The notes below the pieces were generated by a model. The model did no database searches. It was not told the origin of the DNA and saw only the letters and a list, made by a program, of their open reading frames with translations. Below are positions 53,175 through 57,738 of a stretch of DNA of 57,738 bases, piece after piece. The stretch comes from an uncultured Acidobacteriota bacterium (GTDB lineage Bacteria > Acidobacteriota > Terriglobia > Bryobacterales > Bryobacteraceae). Each line of letters opens with the position of its first letter. Position 1 is the stretch's first letter. The position numbers and the translations under genes are program-made. The DNA is taken from positions 1 through 57,738 of the forward strand of contig CADECY010000050.1 of the NCBI GenBank assembly GCA_902825945.1. The letters are read 5' to 3'.

Positions 53175-56100
53175 ATGCGGCACAATTTCTCCGCTTTGCT
53201 TCTCGCGTGCATTCCCCTGCTCGCGCAAGTCGAAACATCCACTTCCATTCGCGGACTCGTGAGCGATCCCACCGGCGCGGCCATGGCCGGTGCCCGCGTG
53301 CAAATCCGCAACGTCGCCACCGGCGAAGAGCGCTCATCGACTACCGATGCGTCGGGTGCGTACTCGTTTCCGTCGGTCGTTCCTGGAACCTACGACATCG
53401 CGGTCTCCGCACCCGGATTCAAACGCGCGGAAGTGAAGAGCCGCGTCGCGCAGGTGACGCAATCGGCGCAGGTGGACGTAGTGCTGCAAGTCGGCGAGAC
53501 GACCGAATCGGTGACGGTATCGGCCGTGGGCGCCGAACTGCTCTCGACCAGTTCGGCCGAGGTCTCGGGCACGATCGTCAATCGCCTGGTGAACGAGCTG
53601 CCCTTGAATGGACGCAACTTCTTCGATCTCGCGGTGACGCTGCCGCACGTCTCGCTCCAGAGCCTGAGTCCGCAGGCTTCGTTCGCCGCGTTCTCGGCGA
53701 ACGCGGTTTTCGGTGCCAATCAGACGAGTTCGATCTTCCGGCAGTCTGGAATCTTCGCGGCGGGAAATCGCGATTCGGCGACCAACGTCTCTGTCGATGG
53801 CGTGAACATCCAGAGTTCGGTCTACCGCCAGGCCACGCCGCAGACTCCTCCTTCGGCGATCCAGGAAGTGAAGATCCACGTTTCGGGCATGAATGCCGAG
53901 TTCGGCAACGGCGTGGCAGCGGTAAACGTGATCACCAAAGGCGGTTCGAATGAACTGCACGGCGAGGTCTATCACTACCTGCGCAACGAGAAGACCGACG
54001 CTAACTACTTCTTCAACAATCTCGCCGGGCGGAAGCGCAATCCGTTCCGGCAGAATCAGTACGGCGCGGCGATCGGCGGCCCCGTCATCAAGAACAAGGT
54101 CTTCTTCTTCGGTGCGTTCGAGGGATTTCGTGTACGCCAATCGAGCTTCTCGTTCGTCACGGTTCCGCCCGACGAGATCCGCGGCGGCGACTTCGCGACG
54201 TTCCGTCCGCCAGGAGCCGCTGGCACGTTCCTGCCCACGCCCACGATCTACAATCCCTACCGCCGCGATCCGGTCACGGGCCTGCGCGAACCATTTCCGG
54301 GCAATCGAATTCCGGTGGGGCCCACGACTCTCTGCGCGCCCAAGCCCACCTGCATCGATCCGGTGACTCTGAAGTTCTTGAACGATTTCGTTCCGCGGCA
54401 GAACACGATCATCGACGGCATCCCGCGCTTCGCCGGCGACTCGCGTCAAGTGATCGACAGCGATCAAGGCATTCTGCGTTTCGACTGGGCCAAGAGCGAG
54501 AAGGATCGAGTCTACGGACGCTGGTCGAAGACCGTGGTTCCCAGCGCCAATTTCCCCATTGAGAACCTCACCGGACTCTCCCAGAACGGCCGCGACCAGA
54601 ATGCCAGTGCTCACTGGACGCGCGTGATCTCCCCGAATGTCGTGAACGACTTCCTCCTCGGCTACTCGCGCCCCTATTGGCTCTACAGCAAGGACCTCAC
54701 GACGCCGGACGCGGCGCGCGCGATCGGCCTGCTCAACAGTTCCGGACTCGGCGGCAGCCCGGGATTCAGCGGGGTGGGTTACAACATGAACGCGTCGCTG
54801 AGCTTCTACCTCGAGGGTACGGACAACGTCTACCAACTCGGCGACGATCTCTCGGTCATCCGCGGCCGTCATAACTTCAAGTTCGGCGGACAGGGAATCG
54901 AGCGGCGTTTCTACTACGCGTCGCAATCGAACGACAAGGGAAGCTTCAACTTCACTCCGGTGTACACCGCGGCATGTCCGGACGGCAACGCGGCCTGTAC
55001 CGCCGCGCGCAACGCGCAGGGGCTCGACGCCGGCGGTAACGCATTCGCAAGCTATCTGCTCGGGGCGCCCACCAGCATTCTGTTCCAGCTCAACAACGCC
55101 AACTATCGTGGACACAAGCGTTACTACGGCTTCTACGCGCAGGATTCGTGGCGGCTCTCAAAGAAGCTCACCGTAAATCTCGGGCTCCGGTACGAGCGCT
55201 GGACTCCGTGGCTGGTTCCGCGCAACACTGTGGCGACTTTCGACGAAGTCGCGGGTGTGTTGCGGTACGCGCTCCAGAATCCGCTCGACTACCTCGATCC
55301 GTCCAAAGGCCTTGGGCGCTCGGCTCCGCTCAATTCCGGGGTGCCGCGCGAAGCCCACACGACCTCGACACGCGACTTCGCGCCACGCGCGGGCCTTGCC
55401 TATCAGATGACCTCTTCCACCGTCTTCCGCGCCGGCTACGGCATCTACTACGACGGCAATAGCAACACGAATCAGTTCTCCGACATCAGCTCGGCGATGG
55501 GACCGTTCCGGCTGCGGTATGAACCAGTAGCCTCGACGAACGAGGCGACACCGAGTCTTTCGGTGAACGGACAGTTCCCTGTCCCGGGTCCGACCTCGAT
55601 TCCACAACCAAACGCCAATCCGCGCGCGACGTTCCGCTTCGTTCCGGGATACTATCCGGTGTCGCAGGTGCATGAATGGTCGGCGAGCGTGCAGCATCGC
55701 TTGCCAGGCAACTGGGGCACGGAGGTCTCCTACCAGGGCACCCACGCGATTCACCTCCCACAGTTCGTGGACGTGAACGCGCCGCGCCTGCCGCAGGGCC
55801 CGCTCGCCACCGTCCAGATCAATGACCGGCGGCCGTTCCCGCAATGGGGAGTGGTCGGGTCCTGGAAACCGATCGGCTACAGCCGCTACAACGGAATCGC
55901 GGGGAACATTCGCAACAGTGATTTCCATGGGCTGACGATCCAATCGAGCTTCACGTTCGCCAAGAACATCGCCAGTTCGTTGCTCGGCACGAGCGACCAA
56001 GGCAATACGCACGGTGCGTTCCCGTACATCTGGGAGGGTCCGGCGGAGTTGACGCCACGCCTGCGCTCGGTCACCGCGTTCTCCTACGCGATTCCGGTGG

Positions 56101-56603
56101 GCAAGGGCAAGAAGGTCGCGTCGAGTGCCAGTGGTGCGGCCAATGCCGTCATTGGCGGATGGACGGTCGCCGGTATTGCGGATTTCACCACGGGAGCTTG
56201 GCGCCGCGTCACCACGAACGATGTGTCCGGCACGGGATACGGCGCGCACCCGGATCGTATCTGCGATCCGCGTAATGTGCCCGGCGGCCGGAGCCGCCTC
56301 CAGTGGTTCAACACGGCTTGCTTCGCGAATCCGGCGTTCGGAACGTGGGGCAACTCACCAGTCGGCGTGTTCGAAGATCCAGGCATCAACAACTGGAACC
56401 TCTCGCTCCAGAAGAAGATCCCCGTGCCGGTCCGGGAAGCCTGGCGCGTCGAGTTCCGCATGGATATGTTCAACGCTTTCAATCACACGCAATGGGGCAA
56501 TGCGTCGAACAGCACCACTCAATCGGGAAACGTGAACTCCGGCCGGATCCTCTCCACGCGCGCCCCCCGTGTCATGCAGTTCTCGCTCGGTTTCTTCTTT
56601 TAG
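53175..56603 (+). CDS. Oar-like TonB-dependent receptor with CarboxypepD-regulatory domain (2)
   Basis: Protein of 1,142 residues with leader MRHNFSALLLACIPLLAQ. The carboxypeptidase-regulatory-like domain is about 20-105 (SIRGLVSDPTGAAMAGARVQ, TDASGAYSFPSVVPGTYDI). The plug has VNELPLNGRNFFDLAVTLPH and GGSNELHGEVYHYLRNEKTD. Barrel strands include KLTVNLGLRYERWTPW and DFAPRAGLAYQM, and the chain ends in MQFSLGFFF. It is similar in plan to receptor 1 but diverged throughout, so they are old paralogues rather than a recent duplication. The sialidase-like gene starts 17 bp downstream, which suggests a receptor-hydrolase unit for uptake of a glycan or glycopeptide. Confidence 0.93.
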   Translation: MRHNFSALLLACIPLLAQVETSTSIRGLVSDPTGAAMAGARVQIRNVATGEERSSTTDASGAYSFPSVVPGTYDIAVSAPGFKRAEVKSRVAQVTQSAQVDVVLQVGETTESVTVSAVGAELLSTSSAEVSGTIVNRLVNELPLNGRNFFDLAVTLPHVSLQSLSPQASFAAFSANAVFGANQTSSIFRQSGIFAAGNRDSATNVSVDGVNIQSSVYRQATPQTPPSAIQEVKIHVSGMNAEFGNGVAAVNVITKGGSNELHGEVYHYLRNEKTDANYFFNNLAGRKRNPFRQNQYGAAIGGPVIKNKVFFFGAFEGFRVRQSSFSFVTVPPDEIRGGDFATFRPPGAAGTFLPTPTIYNPYRRDPVTGLREPFPGNRIPVGPTTLCAPKPTCIDPVTLKFLNDFVPRQNTIIDGIPRFAGDSRQVIDSDQGILRFDWAKSEKDRVYGRWSKTVVPSANFPIENLTGLSQNGRDQNASAHWTRVISPNVVNDFLLGYSRPYWLYSKDLTTPDAARAIGLLNSSGLGGSPGFSGVGYNMNASLSFYLEGTDNVYQLGDDLSVIRGRHNFKFGGQGIERRFYYASQSNDKGSFNFTPVYTAACPDGNAACTAARNAQGLDAGGNAFASYLLGAPTSILFQLNNANYRGHKRYYGFYAQDSWRLSKKLTVNLGLRYERWTPWLVPRNTVATFDEVAGVLRYALQNPLDYLDPSKGLGRSAPLNSGVPREAHTTSTRDFAPRAGLAYQMTSSTVFRAGYGIYYDGNSNTNQFSDISSAMGPFRLRYEPVASTNEATPSLSVNGQFPVPGPTSIPQPNANPRATFRFVPGYYPVSQVHEWSASVQHRLPGNWGTEVSYQGTHAIHLPQFVDVNAPRLPQGPLATVQINDRRPFPQWGVVGSWKPIGYSRYNGIAGNIRNSDFHGLTIQSSFTFAKNIASSLLGTSDQGNTHGAFPYIWEGPAELTPRLRSVTAFSYAIPVGKGKKVASSASGAANAVIGGWTVAGIADFTTGAWRRVTTNDVSGTGYGAHPDRICDPRNVPGGRSRLQWFNTACFANPAFGTWGNSPVGVFEDPGINNWNLSLQKKIPVPVREAWRVEFRMDMFNAFNHTQWGNASNSTTQSGNVNSGRILSTRAPRVMQFSLGFFF

Positions 56604-56620
56604 CTAGCCTAGGAACCTGG

Positions 56621-57738
56621 ATGACGCGCATCGAACCAGTCGAACAACACCTGATCTACGACAATCCGATTCCACACGTCCGGAGCCGTCACGGCTACTT
56701 CCCCGGACTGGTGCAACTGCCCTCGGGCGAACTGCTCGCGCTGTTCATGATGGCCGAAGCATTCGAGGCACCGAACGGAACCACGTGGATCAGCCGCTCC
56801 TCCGACGAGGGCCGCACGTGGAAATTGCAAGGTCCTCTCTACGACAAGTCCGTGGTGGGATTCGAGACGAGCGATTCGATGAAGGCCACGGTGCTCGATG
56901 ACGGCACGTTGATCGCGTGCGGATACCGGTTCCATCGGCACGATCCGGAATCGCCGATCTCGATTCCCGCGACGGGCGGTATTCTTCCCGGCGACGATAT
57001 CGTCTCGTTCTCGAAAGACGGAGGTCACACCTGGACCACTCCCGCGATCCTCGAGCGTTCGCGGCCGGAACTGCTCGAGATCTCGGGCCCGTGCATTCAA
57101 ACACGATCAGGAGATCTGTTGGCGGTGACGGCGAACTATCCGCTTCCGGATGGCACGGCGCCCTCGGGCCATGCCGGAGCGCTTTTGCGCAGCCGGGACC
57201 GGGGCAAAACGTGGGACGACCGTGCGATCTACTTTCGCGACCCAGCTCTGCCCATCACCCCGTATGAGCCGCGCATCGCGGAAATGCCCGATGGGCGGCT
57301 CGTCGCGATTGTGTGGGCGTATGACTCGTCCGCCGGTGTTCATCACACCAATCGTGTGGTGGTTTCGCATGACCGTGGCTTCAACTGGTCCGCTCCGATC
57401 GATACCGGCCACCTGGGGCAAGCGTCGAGCCTGATCGCCCTCGACGGCGAGATGCTGCTGAGCATCCACGCGCATCGTGGGGACGACCCCGGGATTTTCG
57501 TCCGCATGGTGGATTTCGCGGGAGACCGTTGGCGGCCGGTCACCGAGAAGGCGATCTACGGAGCGGCACTTGGGCGCCAGACGGCGGCGGGGCAGTCGTC
57601 GTCGGAGATGTTCAAATCGCTGCGATTCGGACAGCCGTCGGTGATCCGGCTCCAATCGGGAGAATTCCTCGCGGCGCACTGGTGCATCGAAGACGGACAG
57701 GGAAAGATTCGTGCGCACCGGCTGCGCGTGGAACTCTT
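56621..57738 (+). CDS. sialidase/BNR-repeat family protein, 3'-truncated by window edge
   Basis: An open frame from ATG 56621 (SD-like AGGAACC just upstream) runs 372 codons to the window end with no stop, so the gene continues outside. Asp-boxes mark a six-bladed propeller: SSDEGRTW, SKDGGHTW, SRDRGKTW and SHDRGFNW. Blades are joined by DDGTL/MPDGRL turns. No signal peptide is evident, unlike the paralogue at 45080. It follows receptor 2 by 17 bp and is probably on the same transcript. True sialidase activity is not shown; members of this fold in Acidobacteria are often annotated only as exo-alpha-sialidase-like. Confidence 0.88.
   Translation, partial: MTRIEPVEQHLIYDNPIPHVRSRHGYFPGLVQLPSGELLALFMMAEAFEAPNGTTWISRSSDEGRTWKLQGPLYDKSVVGFETSDSMKATVLDDGTLIACGYRFHRHDPESPISIPATGGILPGDDIVSFSKDGGHTWTTPAILERSRPELLEISGPCIQTRSGDLLAVTANYPLPDGTAPSGHAGALLRSRDRGKTWDDRAIYFRDPALPITPYEPRIAEMPDGRLVAIVWAYDSSAGVHHTNRVVVSHDRGFNWSAPIDTGHLGQASSLIALDGEMLLSIHAHRGDDPGIFVRMVDFAGDRWRPVTEKAIYGAALGRQTAAGQSSSEMFKSLRFGQPSVIRLQSGEFLAAHWCIEDGQGKIRAHRLRVEL

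Noticed and set aside
53334..55115. 593-codon minus-strand frame within receptor 2
   Set aside because: Antisense shadow of the receptor.

Overview
The window is GC-rich, gene-dense chromosomal DNA from what looks like a soil Acidobacteriota of the Bryobacterales/Solibacterales type ('Candidatus Solibacter'-like). This is an inference from gene content: three large Oar-like outer-membrane receptors, a secreted protein with a TIGR03437-type C-terminal domain, a planctomycete-type cytochrome/DUF1549/DUF1553 gene paired with DUF1501, sialidase-like BNR proteins, exported RidA proteins, and an MqnD-like (futalosine-route menaquinone) gene. No rRNA, tRNA, CRISPR array, integrase or intact transposase was recognised.

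Layout. 1-5.8 kb: the 3' two thirds of a CusA/CzcA-type RND pump, then the PSD1/DUF1501 pair. 5.8-10 kb: a decaying accessory patch holding an intact Uma2 gene, a lipoprotein D-aminoacylase-like amidohydrolase bracketed by 3'-end fragments of a sugar-phosphate-isomerase-like gene, a DUF6438-ankyrin pseudogene with at least four frameshifts, and a broken second copy of Uma2. 10-11.9 kb: an exported-looking 2-hydroxyacid dehydrogenase overlapping mqnD. 24.6-11.9 kb (minus strand): an eleven-gene run that starts with a BatA/VWA protein fused to an M28 peptidase. It continues through GYF_2-RDD, zinc-finger membrane proteins, DUF4129, DUF4350, MoxR, DUF58, SpoIIM-like and RDD genes, almost all joined by 4-bp ATGA/GTGA overlaps. 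24.7-28.2 kb (plus strand, divergent): diheme cytochrome c, two exported three-domain RidA proteins, and acylphosphatase. 28.2-36.2 kb (minus): outer-membrane barrel, TIGR03437 protein, secreted helical protein, and an NtrC-type two-component pair. 36.3-46.1 kb: ribosomal protein S1, Gfo/Idh/MocA oxidoreductase, membrane protein, glnE, TPR protein, RND adaptor, sialidase. 46.1-47.7 kb: poorly coding DNA with a frameshifted UbiA-like gene. 47.7-57.7 kb: two full-length Oar receptors, a small exported beta-rich protein, a YcaQ/AlkX-like glycosylase, and a second sialidase that runs off the window.

How the genes work together. The strongest candidate for an undescribed system is the 24.6-11.9 kb run. 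It combines a MoxR AAA+ ATPase, a DUF58 and a BatA-type VWA protein, a fused periplasmic metallopeptidase, and a set of membrane proteins carrying cytosolic zinc-finger or GYF modules. It reads as an inner-membrane assembly or remodelling machine. A second candidate is the cytochrome c/double-RidA/acylphosphatase operon: one RidA paralogue keeps the catalytic-type arginine in all three domains and the next has lost it in all three.

Regulation. Eleven start codons are preceded at 6-10 nt by a TANNNT hexamer and show no obvious Shine-Dalgarno sequence, which suggests leaderless transcription at many operon heads. Other genes (10059, 21086, 38016, 33512) have clear SD sequences.
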